A DNA stretch of 64,000 bases from Onchocerca volvulus (GCA_000499405.2 HG738137.1:5642001-5706000), one strand, 5' to 3'; shown: positions 1 through 14,270, numbered from the stretch's first letter. Notes: generated by a model from the sequence alone, not told the origin. Numbers and translations are program-made.

Positions 1-468
1 CATTAGATTACCATGGAAAATACACGATCTTTATAAATCTACTTGTCAATTAATTTCACCCCCTTTGAGAATAATTAATTTTCAAAATTGTCAATATTTT
101 CTGCAGTAATTTCGTTTTTTTCTTTTACTTGTTATTAGAGATTTTCCAAAGAGAACTCTAGTTTCAATCTGCTGAGATATTAAAATTGATTGTAAGTCTA
201 CTTTCATAAATGAATAATTTCATATTCATTTTATCAATGGAAAGTTATTGACAGACCTGATTGGAAATTTTATTCTATCTTAAAATTTCAAAATGAAAAA
301 TTGATATCAAAAAAAAGAATTTAAAAATAATGAATTACGCAAGTGACTATGCAATGCAGGATTCTGATATTCATTTTTTGTCTGTTTTACCATGTTATTT
401 TATATATATTTGGGACCGAAATCTAGACTGATTATCACTGAAAGTTAAATTTGGTATTGAGATTGCAG
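1..468. other. Unassigned sequence left of the first recognised exon
   Basis: This AT-rich stretch holds no ORF I can support. It ends in TTGCAG, a good splice acceptor for the exon starting at 469, so at least its right end is probably intron of the F-box gene, whose 5' exons lie outside the window. Confidence 0.5.
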
Positions 469-3400
469 TTTCTGCAAATCAATGCTTATTGTTCTGCAGA
501 TGTACAAAATGCGATCTGCGAAGAATTTGAAAGTGCTGAATGCAGTGTGGAAGGATCACCCGAACTCACCGAACCGCCATTCAACTTTGCATTCCACGCA
601 TTAGGCAAAAAAATCCAATTATTGCCATCAGGCTCTGTGATACCGAAGGATTTCTATCAAGTTTCTACCATATCGGTAAGATTTCGCTGCTCAAAACTTG
701 CTTGTTATTTGGTTGTCAGATTATTTGCGGCGAAGTTTGCAGGAAAATCCATCGTACAAATGAGATATGGAATAGACAAACAGTCAAATAAACTTTCAGG
801 ATGGTTTGATTTTTTTTTTTTTGTCAAAAATAGAAGTATTAAATGATGAAGAAAAACATTTTCGGATGTACTTACTAGAAATCTCAACAAAAAAAAGGCA
901 AATTCTGGTCCATTAGAAGAAAAATTTTTCTTCACTAATCTTTTTTATTTTTCACTGACTGCTATATCAGCCAGTTATTTGCTTTAAAAAGTTTCTTTAA
1001 AAAGTATATCTTGCTATTTAAAGCTCATTAATTTGTTAGCTCCACAGAAAATTTATATATTTTCTTAATGCTTTGAATTTTGTAAATCCAAAACATTTTT
1101 TCTACAAAATGACCCAAGAAGATTTCCCAAGATTATGACTCTTTTCATGGAAATATTGTCATTTTTCCAATATGAATAATATTATATATGAGCTAATTCT
1201 CTTCCGTAATTTTGCAACCATTACAAAAATAAAACTGTCCAGGTTTATAAATCTATAAAATTTCTACATTTTTCTTCAAAAAAGCCTTCTGAAGAAAACC
1301 ATCTTGTGGTATTTCAGATCTGATAAATGTTGTTCATAACTATATTAATGACAGATATCATTGTGCTACTTGAATTTCCAGCATAAAAGGGAAGATTGTT
1401 AAAAATAAGTAAGAGTGGGTGATGAAGGAGGATGATGATGGTCTGATGATGGAATAAACTTTCCTGATGCAGAAATGCTCAAGAATAAATTCCTGCATCT
1501 CAAAAAGAAAATTATCTAAAAACTGCATGCAAACAGAATTTCGTCGGCGGAAAGTGTAATGGAATGAATTGTCTTAGAAGTTTAAATACTGCCGATACAA
1601 CAATCGTTCTGTTCCAAGAAAATATCAGTGAGATAAGAGAAGCTTCTCAGAAAGAATTTTTCTGCCTTGATTTGTAATCTTCTGAATTTCAGGAAGGAGT
1701 GGTTATCACAGATGGACTTGCCAGTGAATATTTACATTTGGTACTAAAAGGAGGTGATGACTGGAGAACACCATTGCAAAAGGTTTTCAACGAGAAACTT
1801 GCTGCCAATTGGTGCTTTCTAGTTATGGAATTACAGTCCGATGTCGCTCATTTTTATATAATGAACTCGCAAGTGAAACCGATCAAAAGTTACGCGGAAG
1901 ATACCATTCTATGGTTAAGTGAATTGAAGCAAACACCACCAACACCACAATCATTACCAAAACCAAAAATAACCAAAAAGGTTGTCAAGAAATCATTGAC
2001 GAACCCTGAAGCTAATGGAAAAACAACTGCGACGAAGACGATCAAAAACAGTAACGGAATTGTTCGTAAGAAATTAGTTCCATCGTTGACAGCAACGGCA
2101 GCAGTAGGAGTTTCGGACGACGATACAAATACTGGAAGCAATATTTCCATTAATAATAAGAAAACAGTAGTTTCGAAGGCACGAAATCCATTAATGAACG
2201 GTATGAATGGTGAGAATCATATAAATGGCGATGGTTCTGCTGATCCAGAAGTTTGCGATGGTTCTGCTGATTCAGGAGTTTCGCTTGTTGATTCGGATAC
2301 CGAAAAATCATTAAAATGTATGAAAGATAATGAATCCGATGAACACGGACGCATCCCATCAACGGTGAAACAAACCAAATCAGTGAATGGCACTGAATCT
2401 GTACTATCGAGAACGACGCCCACTGCGAAATCTATAACAAATCGAAAAGCGAATAATGAAGATAATATCAGTAATATTGATAATACTACTATCAGTATCA
2501 CTTCTGTCGCAGATACATCAACAAACAGCAATTTGTCTACATTACTCACAATGCATCGCAATAGCATCAAACATGAAATTGATAAGGAAGTGAAAGGAAT
2601 TCTGGAGGAAGAAAACGGAAAATCAGAAGGTTGGGACAAGTCTGCTTCAGAATTAACTAATGGTCAAAGTATGCCAGATCGTTGTTTGGATGGGTGTGAC
2701 TCAGTGATTCGGATGAGACATTCTACGCCATCATATATCTTCAGCTCGGTTTATCCGAAGAGTTTTTTGTCTAATGGCCCTGATAACCTGCAGAGGTAAC
2801 TAACTTCCCTTTTCATTGCTTTCAAAAAAATCAAACCATGATTGAGTGTTCTTCATTGGTAAGACAACATTGAAAAATATTGTTAATAAACAAAAGAGAA
2901 TAATACCAATGTAATCATTTCTGCTGTGATATTGATAAACAAGTAATTTTATAACTTTTTAAACTCTCTCTCATTATTGCTTGTCTTTTGGAGTTAATTA
3001 AACAGTAGTAGGAAATAATCAGCATTTTAAATTTACTACTCATTTTATCTCTTTTCAAAAAATCTGATAAATCTCCACTGTTAGATTCGAGGTTTAGAAA
3101 TATAGTTATAAAAAAAAAGAACGGAAATATCAAACATGTACTTATAGTAAGAGTTCGAACTAGAGAAAATAATAGTGATATAGGCAGCGATGCTTCAAAA
3201 TAGAACAAAATTAATGAAATCGATGTTTTATTTTTTTCGGGAAAAGAATGAAACAGATAATCAAACAATGTGCATTTTTTTTGGAGCAAATGAAAAAAAT
3301 AACAAGAATTATTTTAAAAGCCTCATTCAAATCCTTCTCTGTTAGTTTTCTTTTCTAATATAGCGAAACAAATAGGAAGAAGCTGCAAATAATACTATGC

Positions 3401-6400
3401 AGCAACTTCAACGATCATTAGCAGTTCTCTGTAATTGAACTATCTTCAATAAAAAAACAAGCGAAATCTTTCAAATAGTTTCAATACTTGCAATTTTTCT
3501 TCTTTTTAGTGCTATGCATCTTCCACGGATTTATTTGCTTCTAGAATTCGCAATTCCTCCATCTATCAATGATGATGAAATTTTAACTCACATAGTCGAA
3601 TGGCATTCCAATGAAATTTAAACGGAAAATTAGAAATTATATGTATCAGTAAATAATTATGCAACAAATATAAGCCTATAATATGGGAAGATATCTTTCG
3701 TTTTTCTCTAAACAAGATTTCTCCAAATCATTTCCTCAAAAATTCTTACAACAACAATCTTTACAATCATTTCAACATATTGTTGATCGATCATTATTCC
3801 ACATTTTCTTAGCTTTCTACAGGTGACTTCTTCTTCTTCTTAATGCTCTGTGACAGGAAAAATTAATGTTTAAAATGGCTTTTTTGAAATGAAAACAAAG
3901 ATACAGCTATCAACATACTTTGAATTATTCGGTCCAAACAAATCAATAGTGCAAAATGAAATTTCAGCACTTCGGAATGTTACTAGCTTTCCCTCATGTA
4001 GCAATGCCATTAAACATTTTGAAAATAATAAAGGAAATACAGGAAATATTAGAAAGTTAAAATTAACTTTCTTATTTCTTCATTGTCAATAATGAATTTA
4101 TAAACATTTCATTAGAGACAGCCTATCATCCACGACAACCGAAACCGAGACACTTTTCAGTATTAAAATTATACTACAAGAATGAAGATTTGTGTATTTA
4201 CTAATAATTTTGTATCAAATATTTGAAAACTACATCCAAATGTAGTAAAATAATGATTAGAAAAGAAAATCAATAATTCATCATTATCGTCATCATTCTT
4301 CGGTAATTCATTATTACCATCATTATTAGTATTCACAACTAAAACTTGTTAAAGCTATTTTCAATTTTTGAAAAAATAAATTTGAAGCAATTTCCATGCT
4401 TTCAGGCTTCCTTCCAGGGATGATATTTCACTAACACGAAGGTTTGCTGATGAAGTAATGCCTCCAGTACAAGTACTGCAGTTGGTTCTCAAAAAGTTTA
4501 CCTATAAAGAGGTAAGATGAATATCAGGAAAAGTTATGCTTGAAACACAAATAAACCTAAACTCATTAAGTCTAAAATATTAATGAAGATAATACGTAAA
4601 ATGGTAACACAATTTTGGGATAAACTTGAGACACAAATTAAGTTCGTATACTATTTTAAAAAAATTCGTTTTATTTGTTATAATTTTTACAATGGTTGAA
4701 AAGATAAATATTTTTTTGCAGCAGTTAGCTATTCACATTTTTGACCAATGTAAAAATTTATAATGGGTATAATGAATTTTTTTCATATTGGTTAAATATT
4801 TTCATGATTGAATTTCAAGTGTTTAATTCGAAATGAATGTCAAATTAAAGAAAAAATTTACCATTGATGACAACTTTTAATATTTGTAGTTATTGATACT
4901 GCATGCATAAACTTTTGTGATAAGGCGGTTATTTATTCAAGGCAAAACCAACTTTTGAAAAATCATCTAAATTTGAATTTGTATTAATTAAGATGAATTT
5001 TAGTTAGGTGAATTGAGACAAGTTCATCCACATTGGGATGAGCTATGTGGACAAGCCCTGAATAGTGGATATCATGAACTAATTAAAAAAGCGGACAAAT
5101 TATTGACGGATTGTCAACGACGTGTACGTTCTGAGCCCGATCTCCACGATGTTCTGTCGATTTTAACCAGCGTGCAAGTGCATATTCTCAATCCCGTCGA
5201 TATATTACGTCCAGCTATGGATGAAGGTTTCTATCGTTTCTTCTGTGAAGAATTGATAGTTAATAATTTGGAATGATTTTTGATCAACAAATCCCGAATT
5301 GTGCCTCATACTTGCAGGTGTTTGTTGCTTCCCTTACGGTGAACTGCTCGACCAAACCTTCCATATAATACAAAAAGCAAAAGAGATGATGGAAGGTAAA
5401 AAAGATGTAAGTTTATGCTTTATTTGCATAAATTTATTTAAAAATAAACCACTTCACAGGCAGTCATAAAAATGATGGATTGTAAAACTGATGCAAGTTT
5501 AGATGCATCAGAAGTCTTTAAGTGACACTGTCGTATATGCATGCAGGCATGAAGTGTATCTTGTAGATAACAATCGACTGGAAACCAACAGCAGAACTAG
5601 CAAGGCATGCACAGTTACATTACAAATTCAATTTGGAAGCAGCGATGGAGGAAAAATTGGGTGAACTAATCAGATTGAAGGCGTTACAATCCATCCAAAG
5701 AATAGACAGTTTCATGATCGATTCAACAGTTAATAAACTTGAAAAGTTTGTCTTTTTTTTTTCTTTTTTTTGGAAGATTCGATGAAAGATTTTCCAATCG
5801 AACTTTCCATGTAAATAAATCTTCTATGTGAGAATTTTTTGTTAAAAGCCCTTTAAGCTCAAAGGAGTTATTGAGGAGAGAAAGATGTGCAATGCCAGTT
5901 GGAAAAACGAATGAAACTAAAAGATGAATTGATTAAAGATGAGCGGATAGGACATGATAAAGAGGACTACAGATTCTTTTTTTCTTATCACTGTTTCTGA
6001 GTAGGAATGATCATTGATCGTTTCTCCTTTTTGGATGGATGAGCTTATTTATTCTAAAAATGGAATTAATGCAAAAGAAAAGGGGAATTTCCCGATGATT
6101 AGTTTAAAGTTTGAAATCCAATGCAAGCCTGAGCAGATTTATGTTGTAGTTAATGTGCTGTGATAAATCATTGATCAGATCATAGGTAATCAGGCAGATG
6201 TACCTTATACTTGACAGCATCGCTACATCATTCCATCGTTTCCTCATTAACAAATTCCTCAATGATGCTAATATTACAACTGTTGTGATGAGAGTGATTT
6301 CCAATGCAAAATGTATTGAGATTTTAATGATACCAATTTACTGCATTACAGGGCAACTCACATGGCAAGGGATGAGCTGGAATGGGAAATTGAGCAATTG

Positions 6401-6523
6401 AGGCATCAGAATGCCCAATTGAAGAAGGATAATCGCGAATTGAAAAAGGATTGTATGAGATTAGAAGCACGAGTAGAAATCATCGAAAATAAGTTCAAAA
6501 CAATGGCTCGATTGCTGCAGTAA
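469..6523 (+). CDS. FBXO28: FBXO28-like F-box protein with long unknown N-terminal region (5' partial)
   Basis: Seven exons join in phase: 469-675, 1693-2795, 4406-4511, 5004-5226, 5318-5406, 5567-5745 and 6352-6523, giving 692 residues with the start outside the window. Residues about 445-575 match FBXO28: an F-box (core VLQLVLKKFTYKELGELRQV), then a helical stretch ending in a CCF-PYGELLD segment like the CCF-IPG motif of FBXO28. The last 57 residues form a coiled coil, also as in FBXO28. F-box proteins link SKP1-CUL1 ubiquitin ligases to substrates, and FBXO28 is nuclear. Residues 1-435 are not part of any FBXO28 I know: about 150 ordered residues, then a long Ser/Thr/Asn/Lys-rich low-complexity stretch. 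The donor at 5227 (GTTTCT) is weak, but it is required by phase and homology. Two genes wrongly merged between 2795 and 4406 cannot be excluded, although the phase fits exactly. Confidence 0.78.
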
Positions 6524-8147
6524 ACTTAATGATGATGGAGATCTACTTTTTTGATGGATGGAATAATTGCAACTTTTGCTGTTACTTGTTGTTAGATTCG
6601 TTTCTTAACAATGAATTGAATTGGATCTTAAATAGAATAATATACTTGCCGAATATGTGAAAGAAGTAAATTCAAGGAGAAACCAAACTTTGTTTTTAAA
6701 TGCATGCAAATATTTCATTAACAGAAATTTAAGATCCAGTGATTTATGATTTATTGATTATGAATAATGTATAACTATTTTCATCTCTAATACTTTCTCT
6801 CTAATCAGATGTTTTAGGAAAGATTGGCGAAAGAAAAGAATGAATCTTGCTTCGAAATAAGGATTGTATAAAGCAAGAAGCTTGACCTTATCTCATCATA
6901 AACATATTTCATTATTTCTTCAGGTGAAGCAATTATTGCATTCCTTCTCTGAAATATGCATTTTTTTTTTTTTTTTTTTTTTTTTGCAAATAGGATTTCT
7001 AAATCGAAAAAAAATGAATCAAGTCTGCAATGTACTTACCGGTATTTTATAGATTTCGATTTTTTTTTTCTTGAAAAATAAAAAAATCAAAATCTTTAAA
7101 ATTTAAATATTTCTGGGAACCTTCGATTGTTCTATTCAATTTAGAAATTGTGTTTCTGAGACTAGTCTTATGTTCCTCTCATAGCTAGTCCTTTTAATGA
7201 TTTGCACGGCTTTTTTTCCTGACATATAATTGAATTTATGTAGCTGTCTTTCGATTCAATAGTATAATTTCCCTCTAACTAAACGAAGTTCGCAAACATA
7301 ACTTTATGGAGTTATCAGTGATATTCGATCACATATATCAACACAAAAGTTCACAATTCAGCGAATTTCTCTTTTGAGATTGCTTAGACAATGAAATATG
7401 TACTTCACTGATTGTTTCAATACATTTCCAAAATGAATTAAAAGTAGGTAACTCTCGAGACCTTTCAGGAACTCCATTTTTTTTCTTTTTTCTTTTTTTT
7501 TTTGTTTCATTGGAGTTTGCGATCATATATGAGTCATTATGTCCAGAATTTTACTTATTATTATGAAAGACATGAGATGATAAATTATTTGCGGGAAGGG
7601 TAGAACTCCAGAAATAATAAAGAATTTTATTCCTTACTGCATTTGATATAAATGGATAACATTTGATATGAATGGATAACATATGATATGGACAAAATTA
7701 ACCTCGTCATTAGCAAATCCAGGTACGTATAATTACAGGCTGAAAGATCAGAAAATAGTTTATTTAAGAGCGAATTAGTTATTTAAGAGCTAAATTTACT
7801 TGCGTGTTGAATCAGGCAAGTAAATTTAATGAGCCACGCTTTAAAAGAAAGGAGCTAAAAGTGGCTAGTCAATTTCAAAAACGAGGGAGTTTAAAAGACG
7901 GAGTGGGGTTTCAAAACTTCAAGAATCAATGTACTATGTTTAGTTTTTTGCTTTAATCAGTCTATTCAACCGTTCCTCGGTTTTTACATCCAGCATACTC
8001 CTCAGGTTCTCGCCACCATAAAATTCGGAATGTTCTTCCACTCATCAATCAATCTTTGTATGAAAAAAAAAAAGAAAAAAATGTACAACGAGAACTATTA
8101 TTGCAGATATGATGAAGAACACTAAAAATACCAATAATTATATTCTT
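6524..8147. other. Intergenic gap between convergent genes
   Basis: This is 3'-flanking sequence of the plus-strand F-box gene and the minus-strand POT1 gene. It contains a run of 25 T (6961-6985), a short 20-bp tandem repeat (7641-7690) and an ORF-like stretch on the minus strand near 7940-8050. I see no gene with splice and homology support. Confidence 0.5.
7641..7694. repeat. 20-bp tandem repeat, about 2.5 copies
   Basis: Two near-identical 20-base units (ATTTGATATAAATGGATAAC type, one mismatch) sit at 7641-7660 and 7661-7680, followed by a decayed partial copy. No function is suggested. Confidence 0.8.
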
Positions 8148-11100
8148 TCAGCAACAATCCGTAAATACAACTTTCTCAACTTCAAATAATGCAACTGCAG
8201 TACCAACTTTTCGTATTTTAAGTTCAGTAAAAGTAAATGAATACTTTGACAACATCTCCTGAAAATTAAAAATAATTATTCAAATCAATAATATGAATAG
8301 GTAAAAAAGATATAAACGCTAGAATGAGTATATAAAATCACCAAAAAATCCAACCTTAACAGAATTGGAAATTTTTTGTTTTTCTTCATTCCCTAGACCG
8401 TTTTTCCAGCTCTGCACAGCATCCGAAGCATTTTCTGGCACATCAATTAAGAAAAAAGCCTAAAAGTCACATTTCATAAATGGCTTATACGATATAGAAT
8501 TAATATTGTCCATGAATATTTGAAAGAGAAAGTAATCTTCATCAATAATATCTTAATTTTAACAGTCTTACAATTTATGTATTTATCTTCAAAAATGGTA
8601 ATTTTGAAGTTTTTATTTCTAAAAAGACGACTGCCCATAGATCAATGAGACGAAATGGTAAGAATAATTTGATATTTGCATGAGAACATTGACAATTCCT
8701 TTTCATCTTGCTTCTATAATCCTATATTTCAAACTGAAGACGACAATCTGATTCTCTTCATGATTTATTACAAATTAAAATATTATTGAAATATTCCTTC
8801 CAAAATTTTAAAAACTTACTAATAGCGCAATAGGGAACAAGAAGAATAACGTCTTTTCATCAGATATCTGAAAAAGTGAAATTAAAACGATCCACTGAAT
8901 AAGAAAGAATAAGCTTTTTATTTTTTAATAGAAAGGAATTTTTCTATGAAAGCACTGAAATTAAATAATAGATATTGGTTCTTAATAAATAACCGAAAAA
9001 AATTAAGTAAAAATTTTTAAAGAGAACTTGCTTTTGCTAAATTCGAACCACTGAATGCAAAATAACATTGCAAAAAAAGTTGCCAGCATTCACCTTCTAT
9101 AAAATATTTCTTTTAAATACAATGTTTCTTTTGCTAGATCAATTTTCTTTGCACTAAGAAAAAAAAAAAAAAAAGAGAGGATCAGAAATGGGAATTGTGT
9201 ACTGAATTATATCAAAACATCTCATAAAAGGATATTCCGAATGAACCCAAATTACGGAATGAAATGGTAATAACAAGCAACCCCAAACAATACTAAGAAA
9301 AATCCACCGATTTTGTTTCTTTCCGGCCATTTTAATCTCTAGAAAAGTATTAGACATTAGTTTTGTCAGTAGCAAGCTAGTTCAGTGTTCATTTAGTATA
9401 GGAAACATATTCATTACACTCACTTTTAAAACAAACTGGACACAATTTATATAATCCATACATTTCTATCGAGGTAATATGCCATAAACCACATTTGCCA
9501 CAGATCAACGCAAAGATCGGTGTAATACAATCAAACGAAAGTGAAATCGACCAACTACTTTAGATTTAGTGAATATAATTAACGAATATGACTAGTGAAT
9601 ATGATTAAGTAATTTATTCAAAATATTACCTCTATTCACATTTTTGATATACTTTTATATTGAAACAAAAAATGCATTAAATTAAGAAACAAACAGAGAC
9701 TTCGATAAATTTAAAGAAGTTCCTGGAATGATGCACTTTATGAATTCCCATGACGCTTTCTGGTTAATAATTTGCTCTTCATTACTTGAGTGTCTATTCC
9801 TTTGATATATCTTTTTGGGTCCCACAGTTAATTTCTTGATTGAATTTATCTAGAAAGCTTTGATTTAAGTGAAGTAATTTTACCGGTCATTCATGGGTCG
9901 CATATTATATCCATTTTTATAAATAATGATGGGAAAATTTTTTCTATTATTTTAGGTAATGAAATTTAGTTGCTAAAATTCTGAATTAAGAGATAACATC
10001 GTAGATAACAGTTTTTTCCAGGTTATGGTTGAAACAGCTGACAAGTGGCTATCAATGGTATTCATTTAAAAGTTGGAAAATGAACAGCTTTAACTGAATT
10101 AGAAAACTGTCATCATAATGGAACTCCTCGATATAACAGCTAAAAACGACCAATAATCCTGAAATTCTCACCATGTTCGATCTTATTATATCCATGCACG
10201 TAGTTTTTAGATAAACAAGCAGGTAACGTTCTTGCACAAAACTCTCTTGGCAGAGTAGCATTTCTACAAATTTTCGTAACAAATCTAAAAGAAATACCTT
10301 CGTAAATTCAATCCACCTTCAAATTTCCAGTGCAGAAATTTTTTACTTTAAAAGTTCAAAATGTCTGAAATTTTCAATTAAAAAAAAAGTTACTAAACCT
10401 TTATTTTCTCTTCTTAAACAGTTGAGAGCACTTGTCATTAAAAATTCACTCCCTCTTTTAGCAAGTATGTAGAAACGTTGAAGCGATGTTAAAGAGAGAC
10501 AACTTTGCTCTGAAATCCATTTTTTCACTATATATATCGCAATCCATCCCAACTGCACAGCTTGCATCTGCTGCCACCGTAAATTTCGGACAACGCATGC
10601 TTCGCTTTGATGAGTAAAATTTGCTTTTTTGATAGTATGATGAATATCAAAAACTGATGCCATGGTCTAAAAAAATTTTACTTGCAAAAGTAAACAATAA
10701 TTTTGTCACTGAATTTGGGAAATTATCATATACAACATAAACTCAATCTTAAACACTCTCTTGGAAACCAAAAATCCTTCATCCTCGACATATATACAAC
10801 AATGATATCGAAAATCAACACTTTTTCTATGTAACACAGAATTCAACTGGCAAGCTTTGCATATTGATCAGGCAAAAAACAAGTTCGGATCGAACTAATA
10901 ATGAAAATTATTGGAAGTGATTTCCACTTTTTCAATTAACAAAATACTGAAACAAATGCATAGTTTCGAAGAATAAACATCACTTTTTCACTTGTGACCA
11001 GAGTATTTATACGAACACGATTTGCTGATACACTACCATTCCGTGAAATTATAGAGATTCGTGCTTCAGATTCCTGAACAGTGTTATCACCAGAAGCAGA

Positions 11101-14100
11101 TGAAATCATAGTTGTTGTTTTTCTTCTAGCAACTTCAGAACTGAGAAAAGCATCAGATACTTTCTGTCTCGAAAGAGTTCTATTTGTGACAAAAACTTCC
11201 ACATCACTGTAAAGAAATTAAAATATTGCTTCATCAAAATGCAACTATAAGTCATGGATATTTTATAGTGTTATAGATATTGTTTGAGCAAAATCCAAAT
11301 TAAATTAGATTTGTTTGACAAGGTTAACAATCGAAGCTGATACTCTAAACTTACAAAGAGATTTATTGAGATAAAACTATATTTGAATAATGATTAGAGA
11401 AGGGGATTTGAGAAATGAGATTTATCTAAACTAAAACAAAAAAAAATTTTTTTTCAGTGTCAACCGTAATACTAGCAATACATGTACAAAACAGATTTCA
11501 ATTCGTACAAATCATCAAAAGTTCATACTTCAATAGCTTTGCTTTCTGATTCGAATAATCATCCAAAATTTTGATGCCTCTGTTATAACGTTTACCACCT
11601 TTATGTATGGTTAACATATCGCAGTCTTGCGCTACATAGTAATGCACATTGACAAGAAGCAATATATCACCGTGCTAAATTAAATTTCAAATCAAAAAGC
11701 ATACATTCAAAATTTTAAATTTAACACATCATGTCCATTGCAACATATTAAAATTATATGTAATGGACTTTTGAAATTACATGAAAACGTAAATAACCTT
11801 AACATTTTTTTTCAAATAGTCTCCATGCTCATTATAAAAGACTATATCGCAAAGATATTCCTTAGCCAGTGACTCCAATTCTTCATCAGCATGTATTACT
11901 TCAAAAATATTTTCATCTGCGAAGACAAAAATAGAACTGCAATGCAAAAATTTCCTCTATTTCAGACATAGTCTTTAATTGAAAATTTTCGAAAACTATT
12001 AATCGAAAATAGTTCCTTCCTAATGAACTTTGTAAAACTTCTACAAGACAGCATGAAACCAACTTCCAAATTGAATTCCTAAACAAATATATTATTATAA
12101 CCTGATCACTGGATCCTTCATAGACATAAGTAAACAAAATGAACTAAATACCTGGGTGGTTTCGTAGTGTCCCAACATCGCAATACTACATTTCCTATAT
12201 CACTTATGAATATTGATATTGCCTGCAATTCAAAATATGTAAAGGACTTCACTGTAGTACGAAGGAGATAAATTTAAAAAAAATCAATAACAGTGTCAAA
12301 ATTTCGGATATTTCAGAGTTACATTGTATTAATTAAGCTTTATTAGTATTGTTGATATATTATTCTTAACTTTCATTTAACTGTTAGTTGCCAGCCTTCC
12401 AGGCATAATTATAATTTAATCTTAAGTACCTGTACAACGATGTTATGATATTGAAAACGCACGACTTGATTCAAACAGCAAACTGCTTCACCTCCATTAT
12501 GGAATTTAAGCGTTTCGCCAAAAAGGGAATTAGTTGCAGATGAGACAATAGGCATATTATTTGAATATACTTGTAATGCAGCAATCTAAAAGCAAAACAC
12601 AAATATAAAACATGAAATTTCAAAACTAGAAAAATCCTAAATCAGTTATTTATTGCAATTTTTGGATTATCACTACGAAAATAAACTTCGATTTACGGAA
12701 CAAATACCAAAATAAGACTCAATTTAATGAACAAATTTAAATTAATGCTATGAAGCGGAACTTTGATTTACAATTTAAGCAGAAAATTCAGTATCACTAG
12801 AATATTTAGAAATTAAACAAAATTCATGCAGAACGATTACTAAATATCCCGAAGACCAGATGTTCAGACAAAAAAGATGAGAAATCTCATTATTCAATAT
12901 ATAAATTTATTCATTTAACATTAAACATAGAACAATCTTTAAAGCAATAATAAAATTTATAAAATAAATTTGATAAGTTATACCATCTCTTCACAGTTTT
13001 CAGGCACACAGTAATTTGCAGATGAGTGGAAAATGACATTAATACCACTGCCTAATTGGTGATTAATTAATGCTATAGCGAATTCATCCACATTCAATTT
13101 TCCATATAACGATGGCGGTCTTCCCGGATTTGTTCGAATCTGTCATTATGAAAGAGAATTATGGAATATATAGGAAGCATTCACTTTTAGTTATGAGGAA
13201 TTCAAAGCACAGGATATGAGAAAATGAAAATTTATTTTTATAGAAAAATGAAGTGCCAGGCGACTAACAATAAATCTGCGGAAATGCAGGCCAGAAGCAT
13301 GAAAATTGCTTACATGAATTATTCGAATTTGTGATGCTGATATTATCCGTCTATTCTCATCTCAATAACGAATAACTCACATGAACATGATTAAGTTGGA
13401 TGATTTGATCAATTTTAATTCTTTCCGCAAATATATCCGTCATTTCGCTATATATAATGCATCGTGTAAAAGAATTTACACTAGAATCCCGCAAATATAT
13501 AACACTGACTAACTGCACTGAAAAATGGAAAAAGTTTCAGACACGCTTTTTTATATAAAAGATGACCGTCAATAAAAATATCTGAGTAAAATTAACGGAA
13601 AGCCATTATTTTTCCAATGAAAAATAACAAATGAAGTTGCAAGATGATCACGACATGGTAGTTTTCTCTTGTTCAAGGATAACTTTGTTCTACTTCTTCA
13701 TAAAACTGAACTTTATGTTGAGGCAGTTATCAGTGTTAAATAAATGAAAAAATGAATAGTAAATAAAAGATAAAAAAATTTTTCCCTAATGGAGAGAATG
13801 GAAAGAGGGAATTACAACAGCTGTTGGAGTAAACTTACCATTTTCTAGGATATCAACCGACCGGATATTTCTTACTTCAATAACTTTAGCAAATACATGG
13901 ATCTGCAAAAATCTTTATTTATCAAATCTAAAAGAAAATTTAAATAAGAAGTAGATGACAGGTAGTCAGATTAACTCGAGAGTGGATCGATCGATTTGAT
14001 ATCGCTAGTTTTTTTTAAACAGACTTTGGATAACATGAGGTACACCGAAATATTTCTGGTTCATGAAAGATGAGAAATATCGTTGAATTCAAACTGACAC

Positions 14101-14270
14101 ATTTCCAATAATTTCATAAATTTCGCACTAAATCAGTCCGGTTGGTGAAGACAATCTGACGGAGTCGAAGTTCACTATTAATAGATATTATTTACACTTA
14201 CCTTTTCTTTTGTGTTGCACTTCTTCAGATTGACCAGACTTGTGTATGAATAACTTGACTGTTGTTTCAT
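8148..14270 (-). CDS. POT1: POT1, telomere single-strand DNA-binding protein, full length
   Basis: Eighteen coding exons on the minus strand: 14202-14270, 13839-13902, 13381-13517, 12984-13139, 12430-12585, 12152-12222, 12029-12078, 11798-11916, 11529-11674, 10984-11206, 10399-10666, 10172-10284, 9701-9849, 9424-9557, 9032-9096, 8820-8867, 8355-8459, 8148-8258 (about 727 residues; human POT1 has 634). The N-terminus YTSLVNLK matches the first OB fold of POT1 (YTPLNQLK). Residues about 190-320 match the second, with LRCWDTT, DIVFYNEHGDYLK and GGKRYNRGIKIL against LLKVWDGT, DILVYDNHVHVAR and GGTSYGRGIRVL. The C-terminal third carries a CxxC...CxxC zinc motif (residues about 593-617) followed by an OB-like segment. 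POT1 binds the G-rich overhang and caps chromosome ends. Exon 7, exon 13 and the 9701/9557 junction were chosen by phase and are less sure. The intron after 9032 uses a GC donor. A separate gene starting at the ATG near 10663 is an alternative for the 3' half. Confidence 0.88.

Noticed and set aside
9154..9375. Minus-strand ORF with signal-like start (MAGKKQNRWIFLSIVWG)
   Set aside because: It lies inside a POT1 intron. The exons on each side join exactly in phase without it (ending CPVCFK and starting KGECW), so I treat it as chance.
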